From assembly GCA_050303435.1 (NCBI GenBank), contig JBNLBT010000016.1:1-48866 (forward strand): a stretch of DNA of 48,866 bases, in the 5' to 3' direction. The notes beneath the pieces are model-generated. The model made no database searches. It saw only the letters and a program-made list of their open reading frames with translations, and had not been told where the DNA came from. Below, piece by piece: positions 15,195 through 23,071 of this stretch; the first letter of the stretch is position 1; every line of letters starts with the position of its first letter. Source of the stretch: JBNLBT01 sp050303435. Lineage in GTDB: Bacteria; Pseudomonadota; Gammaproteobacteria; Xanthomonadales; Marinicellaceae. The position numbers and the translations under genes were made by a program.

Positions 15195-16037
15195 TCAACG
15201 CTCGCGGCGCATCATGAACGCCAGTTTCTGCAGGGTGTGCACGTCCTGTTCATTTTTCAGCAGGGCGCCGTACAGCGGTGGAATGGCTTCGCGGATGTCC
15301 TTGTTGTGCAGGGTGTCCAGCGGGATGTCGTCGGCGATCAGCAATTTCAGCCAGTCCACCAGTTCCGAGGTCGAGGGTTTCTTTTTCAAACCCGCCACGT
15401 CGCGGATCTGGAAAAACACGTCCAGCGCGGCGGCCACCAGCGACGCGCGGATTTTGGGGAAATGCACATCGATGATGCGCTGCATGGTGGCTTTGTCGGG
15501 AAAGGCGATGTAGTGAAAGAAACAGCGCCTGAGAAAGGCGTCGGGCAGTTCTTTTTCGTTGTTGCTGGTGATGATCACCACCGGACGGTGCCGGGCCTGC
15601 ACCCGCTCGCCGGTTTCATACACATCGAATTGCATCTGGTCCAGTTCAATCAACAGATCGTTGGGAAACTCGATGTCGGCCTTGTCAATTTCATCGATCA
15701 GCAGCACCGCCCGCTCGGGCGATTCAAAGGCCCGCCAGACCATGCCTTTGTCGATGTAGTTGCGAATGTCGTGCACGCGTTCATCGCCCAGTTGCGAATC
15801 GCGCAGGCGCGAAACCGCGTCGTATTGGTACAGGCCTTGACTGGCTTTGGTGGTGGATTTGATGTGCCAGGCAAACAACGGCATGCCCAGGGCTTGGGCC
15901 ACTTCTTCGGCCAGCAGGGTTTTGCCGGTGCCCGGTTCGCCCTTGATCAGCAGCGGCCGTTGCAGACACACCGCGGCGTTGACCGCCATTTGTAAATCGT
16001 CGGTGGCCACGTAGCGTTCGGTGCCGGTAAATTTCAT
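15195..16037 (-). CDS. MoxR-family AAA+ ATPase
   Basis: The 280-aa ATPase has Walker A GEPGTGKT (residues 33-40), Walker B VLLIDE (111-116) followed by IDKAD, and a sensor-1 region VIITSNNEKELPDAFLRR. These show an active AAA+ core of the MoxR type. Start 16037 (MKFTGTERY) gives the usual family length and has AGGA six bases upstream; longer frames to 16361 would be non-homologous. It is co-transcribed with the VWA gene, and the pair probably forms a chaperone like RavA-ViaA or CoxD-CoxE in concept. The client is unknown. Confidence 0.9.
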   Translation of the reverse strand: MKFTGTERYVATDDLQMAVNAAVCLQRPLLIKGEPGTGKTLLAEEVAQALGMPLFAWHIKSTTKASQGLYQYDAVSRLRDSQLGDERVHDIRNYIDKGMVWRAFESPERAVLLIDEIDKADIEFPNDLLIELDQMQFDVYETGERVQARHRPVVIITSNNEKELPDAFLRRCFFHYIAFPDKATMQRIIDVHFPKIRASLVAAALDVFFQIRDVAGLKKKPSTSELVDWLKLLIADDIPLDTLHNKDIREAIPPLYGALLKNEQDVHTLQKLAFMMRRER

Positions 16038-16160
16038 GCGCATTCCTGAAGTGGTTTTCGGGGAGGTGATTTTACCACAGGCGCCCGGCTGTGCGCAGAA
16101 CACCACCATCTCGGGCGGGGACAGGCTGACGCCACGCGCCGACGGTGCTAAAATGGCGTC

Positions 16161-16676
16161 ATGCACGGTTGGCACAAGTACATTTTGTTTTTTCTGGCGG
16201 TTTTCGCGTTCGGCTGGAGCACGCAACGATTTCTGCACGCCCGCGATCACGCCGTGCACAGCGCGGTGACGGCTGAACGCATCGATGCTTTGCTGCAAGA
16301 AGCTTTGTCGCCCCTGACGGCAGGCGTGGATGACGCGAGTCTGCAATCGCATTGGCTGCACGCGCAGTCACAGCGGCCCGCGTGGGTGCTGGCCATCGAA
16401 CCGGGTGGCGTGCAGGCCGGCGCAGTGAGTTTTGCCCGGGTGCCGTTCGAACCCACCGCGTGGCGCGCCGGCGGCGACGGTGAAGCCGCGTTGCTGCGTG
16501 GCCTGTTGCACGACGCCGATGGCCGCCCGAAACAGGTGTTGCGCTTTCCCTGGCCACAGCGCAACGCGGCGCGTTCTGACTGGATGCTGTATCTGGATTA
16601 CGCCGAATTGCGTCAGCGCATTGAACAACGCTGGCCGGCGTATCGGCGTCACCATCGGCGCCTGAATCCCAGTTGA
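16161..16676 (+). CDS. Membrane-anchored hypothetical protein, 171 aa
   Basis: I do not recognise this family. One N-terminal hydrophobic helix (residues 6-20, YILFFLAVFAFGWS) is followed by about 150 soluble residues, so a single-pass inner-membrane protein with a periplasmic domain is predicted. The domain contains strands such as RPAWVLAIEP and DWMLYLDY, and a very basic end. TAAAAT at about 16148 could be the -10 element. Its stop overlaps the next ATG by one base (TGATG), coupling it to the uracil-DNA glycosylase-like gene; no functional link between the two is obvious. Confidence 0.55.
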   Translation: MHGWHKYILFFLAVFAFGWSTQRFLHARDHAVHSAVTAERIDALLQEALSPLTAGVDDASLQSHWLHAQSQRPAWVLAIEPGGVQAGAVSFARVPFEPTAWRAGGDGEAALLRGLLHDADGRPKQVLRFPWPQRNAARSDWMLYLDYAELRQRIEQRWPAYRRHHRRLNPS

Positions 16677-17281
16677 TGACCTCGCCGTCTGATCCCAGCG
16701 ATGCCAACCCCCAATCCCTGCTGCAATCGGTGCGGGCATGTCAATGGTGTGCCGCGCATCTGCCGCACCCGCCCCGACCGGTGTTGCAATGGCACCCTGA
16801 AGCGCGCATACTGATCATCGGTCAGGCCCCCGGTCTGAGGGCGCACCAGAGTGGGGTGCCGTTCGATGACGCCAGCGGGGATCGCTTGCGCGCCTGGCTG
16901 GGGTTGGATCGCGAGACTTTTTACCGGGCGGACCGATTGGCCATTGTGCCGATGGGTCTGTGTTTTCCGGGCAGCGGTGCACGCGGCGATCTGCCGCCGC
17001 GACCTGAATGCGCGCCGCGCTGGCAGGGGGCTTTGCTCAATGGCCTGCCACAGGTCAAACTGACGCTGTTGCTCGGGCGCAGTGCCCTGCATGCGCACGC
17101 CGCACCGCGTCGCGGCAGCGTCACCGAATACGTGCTGGTCTGGCGCGACGGCTGGCCTGAAAAGGTGCCATTGCCACACCCCAGCGGGCGCAACAACCGC
17201 TGGCTTAAACACAACCCATGGTTTGAACAGACATTGCTACCCAAAGTGCGCCGGCGCATTGAAGAAGTGATGTCGGACTGA
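16676..17281 (+). CDS. Uracil-DNA glycosylase superfamily protein, Fe-S type
   Basis: The 201-aa protein has motif A GQAPG (residues 49-53) with the following GVPFDDASGDRLR, and motif B HPSGRN (168-173) followed by WLKHNPWFE. These mark the uracil-DNA glycosylase superfamily (families 4/5), which removes uracil from DNA. Four Cys occur at 22, 25, 96 and 112; the C-x2-C ... C-x15-C spacing matches the iron-sulfur ligands of family 4 enzymes as I recall them. The catalytic acidic residue of family 1 is not in motif A, as in family 4. ATG 16676 couples it to the preceding gene. It may repair DNA or have another nucleic-acid substrate. Confidence 0.75.
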   Translation: MTSPSDPSDANPQSLLQSVRACQWCAAHLPHPPRPVLQWHPEARILIIGQAPGLRAHQSGVPFDDASGDRLRAWLGLDRETFYRADRLAIVPMGLCFPGSGARGDLPPRPECAPRWQGALLNGLPQVKLTLLLGRSALHAHAAPRRGSVTEYVLVWRDGWPEKVPLPHPSGRNNRWLKHNPWFEQTLLPKVRRRIEEVMSD

Positions 17282-17300
17282 TCCGCGCCCAGCTAAGGCG

Positions 17301-17315
17301 CCCGCTTCAAGCGGG
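17301..17315. terminator. CCCGC-N5-GCGGG hairpin at convergent gene ends
   Basis: A perfect 5-bp stem with loop TTCAA, extendable with flanking CG pairs and one bulge, in the 45-base gap between the glycosylase and LapA-like genes. No U-tract. The stem is identical to that at 13996-14010. Confidence 0.4.
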
Positions 17316-17326
17316 GCGGTGCAGAT

Positions 17327-17536
17327 TCAAGGGCCGCGGCGTCGCTGTCGAAACGCAGCAAAACGACCGAGCACATAGCCGATCAGTAAAACCAGTGCAA
17401 TCAGCACAGAGCGCGGCATGCTCAGGTGCATCCACAGCAGTTTGAGGCTGACGGTCTGATTGTTTTGCACGACAAAGGCCACCAGCAATGCCAGCAACGC
17501 CGCCGTGATCCAGATTCGGGGAGTGAATTTTTTCAT
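17327..17536 (-). CDS. LapA-domain (DUF1049) membrane protein
   Basis: A 69-aa inner-membrane protein with two hydrophobic helices (about residues 9-24 and 44-60) and the NNQTVSLKLLW segment between them, which is typical of the lipopolysaccharide assembly protein A / DUF1049 family. The C-terminus is basic (RFAAFRQRRRG), predicted cytoplasmic. LapA-domain proteins act with LapB in controlling LPS synthesis in enterics; here there is no lapB next to it, so the role is inferred from the domain only. A TACAAT -10-like element lies upstream on the minus strand. Confidence 0.75.
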   Translation of the reverse strand: MKKFTPRIWITAALLALLVAFVVQNNQTVSLKLLWMHLSMPRSVLIALVLLIGYVLGRFAAFRQRRRGP

Positions 17537-17720
17537 GCGCCTGCACCTTGCTTGACTCGAAAATCATTGTAACCCGATTGCATCGGCAAACGGCAGTGCC
17601 AGAGGCTTGAATGCGCGGGCATTGCAGCGCCGCTGAGGCTGAATTTTGCGAACCGTGTGCCAGATTCTCAACGGCGCGCATGCTACCCTGGGTCTTTAAG
17701 TTGTTGAGCGGAGAGGTCCG

Positions 17721-18722
17721 ATGCGTGGTTGGTTCATTTGTGCAATTGTGTGTGTGCTGAGCTGCACTCTGCGCGTGCAAGCGCAATCCAGCCTGTACGG
17801 CGTCAATCTCGCCGGCGCGGAATTCAATCACGGCACGTTTTGGCCGCTGCCTGAAGAGTTTGACTATTTTCACGGCAAGGGGATGCGGGTATTTCGTCTG
17901 CCATTTTTGTGGGAGCGTCTGCAACCGACCTTGAACCAGCCCTTCGACAGCGGGCAGTTGAATGGCCTGCTGAACGCCGTGCAACAGGGCACGGCCGATG
18001 GCGCCTATGTGATTCTGGATCCGCACAACTACGCCCGCTACAACGGCCAGTTGATCGGCTCGGCGCAGGTGCCGCACAGCGCTTTCGCGGATTTCTGGTC
18101 GCGCCTGGTGCAGCAGTTCAATGGCAATCCGCGGGTGATACTCGGACTCATGAATGAACCGAACAGCATGCCCACGGAACAGTGGCTGGATGCTGCCAAC
18201 GCCGCCATCGCTGCGATTCGTGCGGCCGGTTCTGAACACCTCATTCTGGTGCCGGGCAATGCCTGGACTGGCGCGCACAGCTGGCTGCAGAACTGGTATG
18301 GCACGCCGAACGGCACGGTGATGCAGGGGGTGGTTGATCCATTGGACCACTACGCGTTTGAACTGCACCAGTATTTCGACGCGGATTATTCCGGCACTTC
18401 ACCGACCTGCTCAGCGGGCCACGGTTCGGCCCAGCTGATGGCCGTGACCGACTGGCTCAGGGCGCAGGGTCGACGTGGATTTCTGGGTGAATTCGCCGGC
18501 GCCAACAACGCCGCCTGCGCAGACGCGGTGATCGATGCGCTGGCTTATCTGCAGGCCAACGGCGATGTGTGGCTGGGCTGGAGCTGGTGGGCCGCCGGGC
18601 CGGAATGGGGTGAATACATGTTCACCCTGGAGCCGACCAATGATTTCACCACCGACCGGCCGCAGATGGCGTGGCTGAGCGGATTTCTCGACGTGATCTT
18701 CAGGACGTCGTTCGAACCTTAG
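17721..18722 (+). CDS. Secreted glycoside hydrolase family 5 (cellulase-like)
   Basis: The 333-aa product has a signal peptide cleaved near residue 21 and a TIM-barrel GH5 domain. VILDPHNYARYNG (His102) lies in the catalytic cleft, Glu146 in LMNEPN is the acid/base, Glu257 in FLGEFAGAN is the nucleophile, and LGWSWWAAG is a sugar-binding strand. It should cleave beta-linked glucans or related polysaccharides outside the cytoplasm. The protein ends DVIFRTSFEP, a C-terminal sequence related to the ends of two other secreted proteins nearby. GGAGAGG (17710-17716) fixes the start. It faces the toroid-protein gene convergently. Confidence 0.9.
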   Translation: MRGWFICAIVCVLSCTLRVQAQSSLYGVNLAGAEFNHGTFWPLPEEFDYFHGKGMRVFRLPFLWERLQPTLNQPFDSGQLNGLLNAVQQGTADGAYVILDPHNYARYNGQLIGSAQVPHSAFADFWSRLVQQFNGNPRVILGLMNEPNSMPTEQWLDAANAAIAAIRAAGSEHLILVPGNAWTGAHSWLQNWYGTPNGTVMQGVVDPLDHYAFELHQYFDADYSGTSPTCSAGHGSAQLMAVTDWLRAQGRRGFLGEFAGANNAACADAVIDALAYLQANGDVWLGWSWWAAGPEWGEYMFTLEPTNDFTTDRPQMAWLSGFLDVIFRTSFEP

Positions 18723-18731
18723 TGTTCGGCC

Positions 18732-19904
18732 TCAATTGATGTAACACTCCACGCCGTGTTTAAAAATGCGGTCGTACACGCCCACGGTGGCCAGCGCCGA
18801 CAGCGCTTCGGCTTCCACTTCGGTGTTTTCATCGCCGCCTGGATAGCGGGGAAATCCCCCCAGCGGTGTTTGCATGCTTTCCAGCCAGTCCTGTCCGGCG
18901 TTGATGGCCGGCAGATAATCGTTCGACAGGCGTTCATTGGCCTGGATCAGGGCCAGCACGGCGTAGGCGGTGGTTTGCACGCCCTTGTCGGACTCTTCCG
19001 GCGCGGCCAGATTCGAATGGTGGTGCCAGGAACCGTCCGGGTTCTGCAGGCTGACCAGGTAATCGGTCAGTTGCTGCAGGCTGCTCAGCCCGCTGACGCC
19101 GCTGTGGTTGGGCGCAGCGATGGTCGGGAAACTCAAGCGATTGGTGGCGGCCAGTCCCCACACCCCGCCGGCCACGCCCAGGATGTCGCTGAAGACGTTG
19201 TCCGGATCGGTTGAGTCCAGGGTGTTCATCCCGTCCAGCAGCGCCTGCTCAAAGGCGCCGGCCTGGCTGGGGCGGCAATGCCGCTGCGCAATCAGCGGAA
19301 TGGATTTGAATTCCCACGGCAGCAGGTTGATCCAGGTGCCCTGGCGGGCGGTCTGCACGTAGGCGATCTGGGCCGCGGTGTTACGGTCGTCCGGGCTGTA
19401 GGTGCCGGCGTCAAGCGCAGCAAAAAATTCGCTTTCAACAAAGGCCCGATATACGCTGTTTTTACTGGCTTGCGTCAAATTCCATAAAAACAGCGGGGTT
19501 TCTGTGGCCAGGCGGGCTTCGCCGTTGTTGTGTGTGGAAGTCAAGTCAAAATCGCCGCCGGCCTGCATCACGCCCAGATAGGCGCCGATGCCGGTCTGTT
19601 GCCACACCCGGTGCACGCCGTTGATGATCGGCGCGGTGATGTTGTTGAAGGTGGCGCTGCAATCGTCGTGCGGCCAGCCAAAACCCCCGTCCGGGCATTG
19701 CTGAGCGGCGATGTGAATCGCGGCCGAATGCAGCACGTTGTGGTCCGGGTCCTGAGGATCCCAGGCGATGGTTTCCTCGGGTGGGTTCACTGGCATCAGC
19801 TGGGCACCCAGCGATGTGACCACTGGATGGTATCGTTGCTCAGAATCTGCCAGCGCAGCGGCGGCGTGCAGAATAAAAATTAAAGACAGGCTCAATCGGC
19901 TCAT
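18732..19904 (-). CDS. Secreted alpha/alpha-toroid (terpene-cyclase/prenyltransferase-like) protein
   Basis: The 390-aa product begins with a signal peptide ending near ALA (residue 19). It then has repeats of the alpha/alpha-toroid type with QW-like motifs: CPDGGFGWP, LQNPDGSWHHH and TPLGGFPRYPGGDENTEVEAEAL. The DxDD or SDTT motif of real triterpene cyclases is not visible, and export argues against one; a carbohydrate- or peptide-binding or hydrolysing toroid is more likely. It ends YDRIFKHGVECYIN, which partly resembles the IF..GFE ending of its neighbours. It lies between the GH5 and the beta-helix genes, with a 166-base gap upstream of the beta-helix pair. Confidence 0.65.
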   Translation of the reverse strand: MSRLSLSLIFILHAAAALADSEQRYHPVVTSLGAQLMPVNPPEETIAWDPQDPDHNVLHSAAIHIAAQQCPDGGFGWPHDDCSATFNNITAPIINGVHRVWQQTGIGAYLGVMQAGGDFDLTSTHNNGEARLATETPLFLWNLTQASKNSVYRAFVESEFFAALDAGTYSPDDRNTAAQIAYVQTARQGTWINLLPWEFKSIPLIAQRHCRPSQAGAFEQALLDGMNTLDSTDPDNVFSDILGVAGGVWGLAATNRLSFPTIAAPNHSGVSGLSSLQQLTDYLVSLQNPDGSWHHHSNLAAPEESDKGVQTTAYAVLALIQANERLSNDYLPAINAGQDWLESMQTPLGGFPRYPGGDENTEVEAEALSALATVGVYDRIFKHGVECYIN

Positions 19905-20070
19905 GGCGTTCTCTCCCGTTTCGCTTAACAGGGATAAGTTAACATGTTCGAAGCCGATTTAAAAGGCATTTGCTGGCAATGACTGCACCCGGAAAACGTC
20001 GCACCGCTGTCCTGTGGCGGGTGATTGCGCACGCATTCTTGCGTGTTGATGCGCGTCCTTGTCCTGGGTT

Positions 20071-21222
20071 TTATTCCGGGAAAAACGGGCCTTCGAAACC
20101 GTTTTCAAAAATCGGCTCGGTGTTGTTTTCATAGGCGCCGATGTCCACCTGACCGCCCCAAACTCTGGGGTTCCCCAGCAGGTCCACGGCGTTGAGTTGC
20201 CAGTCGCGGTCAAATGGCACCGGTGGTGTGGGCGATGCCGGCGGTTGAATGCCGGCGTTGATCATTGGCGAGTAGGGCAATAAGGAGCCGTCACCGGCGA
20301 TGCCATTGACCGGCAGATTGACGTCGATTTGCACTGTGGCCGGCAGCCCGTCCTGGAGATTGATCTGATTGTGGTAGAGGTGCCGTTCAGCCGCAGGTTG
20401 ACCCAGCAAACGCAGATCGTGGTGATCGTTCAGTGCGATCAAATTGTTTGCCAGCAGGGCGCGCGCGCCACCGGCGGTGAGCAGGTCCAGGCCCGCGTGA
20501 TCGTCGGGGTCTGGAGCGATCGCGGCGAGTTGATTGTGCAGCAGGGTGTTGTTGGTGAAATGTGTGCCGATGCCGCTGTTCTGGAACAGCCCGACGGTGC
20601 CGTGAAATGTGGGCCTGTTGAGGCGGAACAGGTTGTTGCGGACGACGATGTGGGACATTTCGTATACCACCAGCGCTGAATAATCGATGCCTCGATTGTC
20701 GACAAAGCGGTTGTTTTCCAGCACCACCGTGGCCGGCACTGGCTGCAACAGATCATTTTGAATGCGCAGACCGGCGCCTTCACGGATCGCCGGCGGCAGA
20801 CCCGGCGTGATGCCCTGTTCAAAACTCAGATTGTATATGTGCAGCACACCGTTGAGCGTGTCCATGTGCACATCCAGCACGCGGTGTTGCACCAGGCCGT
20901 CGAGCACGGTCAGGTTGGGATCGATGAGTGTCCCGGCGCGCACGCATTGCCCGTTTTGCAGCTGCCAGCCACCTGAAATGGTCAGATCAAACCCATCGTC
21001 GCTGTAGCTGAAACCGCTGTTGCCCGAGCCGATCTGTGGGGTCAGGTAATGGCCCTGCACAATCTGCACGTGGTCCGGCGCTGCGTTGCTTGAAGCCTGC
21101 AGCAGGGCCGATTGGATCGCCGCTGCGTCCGCAACGCACCAGTCGGCCGCGTGCGTGGGTGCGGGACACAGGCACAGGATCAACAGGCCCAGAGCAGGGC
21201 TGGTTTTGCTGGGTGTGTTCAT
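20071..21222 (-). CDS. Secreted parallel beta-helix protein (choice-of-anchor Q-like)
   Basis: A 383-aa exported protein with signal peptide ending near THA (residue 25). The middle holds right-handed beta-helix-like turns rich in N and V (LENNRFVDN, IVVRNNLFRLN, FTNNTLLHN, LLANNLIALND). The C-terminal part has YSPMINAG and GNPRVWGGQVDIGAYE, the hallmark of choice-of-anchor Q-type surface proteins. It ends with IFENGFE (20092-20112) plus six residues. It overlaps its upstream paralogue by four bases (ATGA), so both are made from one transcript. Role: probably extracellular polysaccharide binding or cleavage, or adhesion; no catalytic triad of a pectate lyase is apparent. Confidence 0.8.
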   Translation of the reverse strand: MNTPSKTSPALGLLILCLCPAPTHAADWCVADAAAIQSALLQASSNAAPDHVQIVQGHYLTPQIGSGNSGFSYSDDGFDLTISGGWQLQNGQCVRAGTLIDPNLTVLDGLVQHRVLDVHMDTLNGVLHIYNLSFEQGITPGLPPAIREGAGLRIQNDLLQPVPATVVLENNRFVDNRGIDYSALVVYEMSHIVVRNNLFRLNRPTFHGTVGLFQNSGIGTHFTNNTLLHNQLAAIAPDPDDHAGLDLLTAGGARALLANNLIALNDHHDLRLLGQPAAERHLYHNQINLQDGLPATVQIDVNLPVNGIAGDGSLLPYSPMINAGIQPPASPTPPVPFDRDWQLNAVDLLGNPRVWGGQVDIGAYENNTEPIFENGFEGPFFPE

Positions 21223-22370
21223 GGTGTTTCTCCCTGCAATGTGACGGGGTTGAAATCAAAGCCGCTGCGCCAGATGAAATCGCTGACGTTTTCCACCGCG
21301 CCGATGTCAACCTGGGTGTGCCACAGTCGCGGGTGGCCGAGCACATCCAGCAGACCGACTTCCCAGTTGGCATCAAACGGCACCACCGGGTGCGGCCCGC
21401 TGCTGGGCGGTGGCAGCCGGCCGGCGTTGACCAGGGCCGAGCCGGCCACCGGCTCAAGATTGGCGCCCAGCTCGGGCGCAATGGACAGGTTGTTCAGCGT
21501 TGCATCGGCCGCGACGCCGGTGGCGGCGTTGAAATTGTTGTGCCAGAGGTATTTGAAGCCATCGCCGAGCAGTTCAAAATCGTGCACGTCGTTGGCCCAG
21601 AACAGATTGTTGGCCAGCATCAATTGCGAGGTGCCGGTGACCTGAAAGCGGGCGCCGCCGAGATGCCCGGGGGTGCTGTTCTGGATGCGGTTGTCGAACA
21701 CGGTGTTGTTGATGAACCAGACGCCGGTTTGGTTGCTCTGTTGCAGTTTGATCGCGCCGGTGTCCTCCGATTCATTGGACAGAAACACGTTGTTGCTGAC
21801 CACCAGGCGGTCGCCGCCGGCCACGTCCAGGGCGCTGTGAAAACGGCTGCGGTTGCCCCAGAACACGTTGTTGATGATGTGCACCCAGCCGACGTACGCG
21901 AGTGGATCTTGCCAGCGGATGTTGACGCCGGCGCCGTGTTCTCCCGTGGACGGGCCCGACAGCCCCTGGATAAAAGTCAGGTGCTTCAACGTTAAATGCC
22001 CCTGTGTCGAACCCAGCTGAATGTCCAACACGCGATGTTGGTCGCCGCCGTTGAGCACCGTGGTCATAAAACCCGGACCGCCGCGCGGCAACTCGCAGCC
22101 GCCGGTTTTGCCATTGACCCAGCCGCCAGAGAGGATGAGTGAATCGTTTTGCGTGGTTTGGTAGACAAAGCCCTGAGCGCCGGCGCCGATGTCGGCGGTG
22201 TTGTACATGCCTTGCCTGATTTGGATGTGGTCGTTTTCATTGTTCAAAGACGCCACCAGCAGGGCGCCGTGCAACTGCGCGGCAGTGCCCACGCAAAAAT
22301 CAACGGCCTGAGTGGGCGGTGCAAAGGCTGAAAGAAGCGCTGCGCAATAGAGGGCTCGTGTTCGTGGCAT
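21219..22370 (-). CDS. Secreted parallel beta-helix protein, paralogue of its neighbour
   Basis: The 383-aa product has the same plan as the following gene: signal peptide (ending near TQA), DFCVGTAAQLHGALLVAS, ISGGW-like LILSGGWVNG, beta-helix turns (IINNVFWGN, VVSNNVFLSN, FINNTVFDN, MLANNLFWAN), then GHPRLWHTQVDIGAVE. It ends with IWRSGFD (21255-21275) plus eleven residues. Start 22370 is chosen over 22400 because GGAGA lies six bases upstream. The two proteins clearly derive from a tandem duplication, with divergence enough to suggest different ligands. First gene of the two-gene unit. Confidence 0.8.
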   Translation of the reverse strand: MPRTRALYCAALLSAFAPPTQAVDFCVGTAAQLHGALLVASLNNENDHIQIRQGMYNTADIGAGAQGFVYQTTQNDSLILSGGWVNGKTGGCELPRGGPGFMTTVLNGGDQHRVLDIQLGSTQGHLTLKHLTFIQGLSGPSTGEHGAGVNIRWQDPLAYVGWVHIINNVFWGNRSRFHSALDVAGGDRLVVSNNVFLSNESEDTGAIKLQQSNQTGVWFINNTVFDNRIQNSTPGHLGGARFQVTGTSQLMLANNLFWANDVHDFELLGDGFKYLWHNNFNAATGVAADATLNNLSIAPELGANLEPVAGSALVNAGRLPPPSSGPHPVVPFDANWEVGLLDVLGHPRLWHTQVDIGAVENVSDFIWRSGFDFNPVTLQGETP

Positions 22371-22557
22371 GTGAAGTCTCCGTTTTGTCTCTGAACTCAT
22401 CCCCTAAAGACCGTGAGTTGGGCAAACAACACAACGGATTTCACCCGGCGGACAGCCGCTCATGGATTCAACCGCAGCTTTGGCATTCGGCGGCTTGGGG
22501 CTGGCATAACGGGGGCCCTGCGGATACAATGACCCGGTTTGGTATTTTGGATGAACA

Positions 22558-23055
22558 ATGATGAGAACAATTCGCGTGTTTGGAATGTTGTGCCTGGTGT
22601 GTGTCTGGCCAGCATCAGCGGCTGAAGAAACCGCCCCTGCTGAAGACAATGAAACGCCGGTGGTGACAGAAGTGATCGACGGTCACGAAGTGTACGGTGC
22701 TCAGTGGCCAAAAAGGGCGGGCCAACCGGTGCCGGTGGATCAGGCGATTGCCGCGCTGGGATCAGGCGAATCTAAAAAACAGCTGCTCTCAGGCCGTGTG
22801 ACCAAAGTGTGTCAGGCCAAAGGGTGCTGGATGATTTTGGAAAACAACGGCGCCTTCGCCCGCGTGGATTTCAACAACCATGCGTTCTTTATTCCCAAAG
22901 ACTCAAGCGGTCAGGCGCTGGTGCACGGTGTGTTGTCTGAACAGCTGGTGAGTGAGGAAAAACGCGCGCACCTGAAAGCCGACGGCGCCGGCGAACTGGC
23001 CGAGAAGACCCACGAAATCGTGGCCACTTCAGTGATGCTGTTGAGCGGAAAATAG
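22558..23055 (+). CDS. Exported DUF4920-domain protein
   Basis: A 165-aa protein with a signal peptide (VFGMLCLVCVWPASA) and the DUF4920 core: a GRVTKVCQAKGCWMIL segment with two Cys five residues apart, then RVDFNNHAFFIP and VHGVLSE. The domain is a small beta-barrel of unknown function, sometimes linked to metal or redox biology through its CxxxxC. It is followed 16 bases later by the GntP permease gene, so they share a transcript. Two adjacent ATG codons (22558, 22561) can start it. Confidence 0.75.
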   Translation: MMRTIRVFGMLCLVCVWPASAAEETAPAEDNETPVVTEVIDGHEVYGAQWPKRAGQPVPVDQAIAALGSGESKKQLLSGRVTKVCQAKGCWMILENNGAFARVDFNNHAFFIPKDSSGQALVHGVLSEQLVSEEKRAHLKADGAGELAEKTHEIVATSVMLLSGK

Positions 23056-23071
23056 CGCGGAGGAGATCGGC

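Noticed and set aside
18732..19904. Squalene-hopene or other triterpene cyclase
   Set aside because: It is exported, too short, and I see no DxDD motif; only the toroid fold is supported.
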